DNA of 64,000 nucleotides from Exiguobacterium sp. s48. Lineage in GTDB: Bacteria; Bacillota; Bacilli; Exiguobacteriales; Exiguobacteriaceae. The stretch is taken from contig NZ_JACSKC010000001.1 of assembly GCF_018617395.1 (NCBI RefSeq), positions 620,001 through 684,000 on the forward strand, given 5' to 3'. The position numbers and the translations under genes were made by a program. The notes under the pieces were generated by a model. The model saw only the letters and a program-made list of their open reading frames with translations. It was not told where the DNA came from and did no database searches. Positions 63,711 through 64,000 of the stretch are shown one piece after another. The first letter of the stretch is position 1, and the number at the start of each line of letters is the position of its first letter.

Positions 63711-64000
63711 AACACAACTTTTTGAATATCGCACGAACGAGCTTACCAGAACGGCTTGTCGATGAGCGGGTGAGAGATTATGAGGAATACGCGACGCGAT
63801 TGGATGACGAATCGGTCAAACAGCAAGCCGCGCGTTGTATGGACTGTGGTACACCGTTTTGTCACGTCGGTGATTTGATCGGTCAAGAAACGATTGGATG
63901 TCCGATTCACAACTACATCCCTGAATGGAACAAGCTCGTGACGAAAGCGGATTGGATGGGCGCATACCATCGATTGATGGAAACGAATAACTTTCCGGAG
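63707..64000 (+). CDS. gltD: Glutamate synthase small subunit (cut by the window end)
   Basis: Only the first 98 codons are present. They contain [11 protein letters not shown] and [14 protein letters not shown], the cysteine clusters that bind the 4Fe-4S centres of the NADPH-binding subunit. The ATG overlaps the gltB stop (ATGA) after GAAGGAGG. The full subunit (about 490 aa) continues beyond the window. Confidence 0.95.
   Translation, partial: MKHNFLNIARTSLPERLVDERVRDYEEYATRLDDESVKQQAARCMDCGTPFCHVGDLIGQETIGCPIHNYIPEWNKLVTKADWMGAYHRLMETNNFPE

Overview
The window looks like a chromosomal segment of a low-to-moderate GC Bacillota, most likely class Bacilli and plausibly Exiguobacterium. This is inferred from strong GGAGG-type ribosome binding sites, frequent TTG/GTG starts, U-tailed hairpin terminators, a short-form HisG with HisZ, Bacilli genes (ricA/ymcA, ctc, yhaM, ypcP/ypeP-like), cre-like and sigma-B-like sites, and ricA lying directly before mutS with no spore-coat cotE between them. 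I see no rRNA, tRNA, CRISPR array, insertion sequence or prophage.

Layout. 1-7.0 kb: a complete, tightly overlapped histidine operon hisZGDCBHAFIE, with hisI and hisE as separate genes. 7.0-13.5 kb: an uncharacterised TIM-barrel-like protein, maa acetyltransferase, a lipoprotein solute-binding protein coupled to a second HisC, and a minus-strand run of small accessory genes (P-loop kinases, GNAT, VOC, NUDIX, membrane-anchored protein). 13.6-21.3 kb: carotenoid-desaturase-like oxidoreductase, ElaA-like GNAT, ricA-mutS-mutL, and ctc behind a sigma-B-like promoter and a structured leader. 21.3-23.2 kb: an AT-rich island of small unknown genes and a decayed gene. 23.2-26.7 kb: formate/nitrite channel and anaerobic ribonucleotide reductase nrdDG with paired NrdR-box-like sites. 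26.7-30.4 kb: FAH-family enzyme, HtrA-type protease, DoxX-like protein and M20 amidohydrolase. 30.5-35.1 kb: NhaC-type antiporter, a divergent regulator, an enolase-superfamily racemase/epimerase and a GNAT. With the M20 enzyme these could form an N-acyl amino acid or dipeptide module, and matching tandem 11-mers sit at both promoters.

35-49 kb: SGNH esterase, an ABC exporter, thermolysin-type protease, PPK2 kinase, UreI/AmiS channel, SUKH-like protein, a 31-residue membrane protein, miaA-hfq, an unknown protein, a yhaM/COG0523/exonuclease/RNase H operon, and fumC. 49-64 kb: GGDEF protein with receiver-like flanks, thyA-dfrA, DJ-1/PfpI protein with a Bax-inhibitor-like protein, FAD oxidoreductase, TetR with a divergent ABC exporter, aldo/keto reductase, TspO-like protein, and gltB followed by the truncated start of gltD.

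Together the genes are a housekeeping backbone (histidine, glutamate, folate/dTMP, mismatch repair, tRNA modification, fumarase) with stress, anaerobic and accessory modules. Many convergent gene pairs share one hairpin terminator, several times with the stop codon inside the hairpin. All function calls come from reading the sequence and family knowledge; no database search was run.
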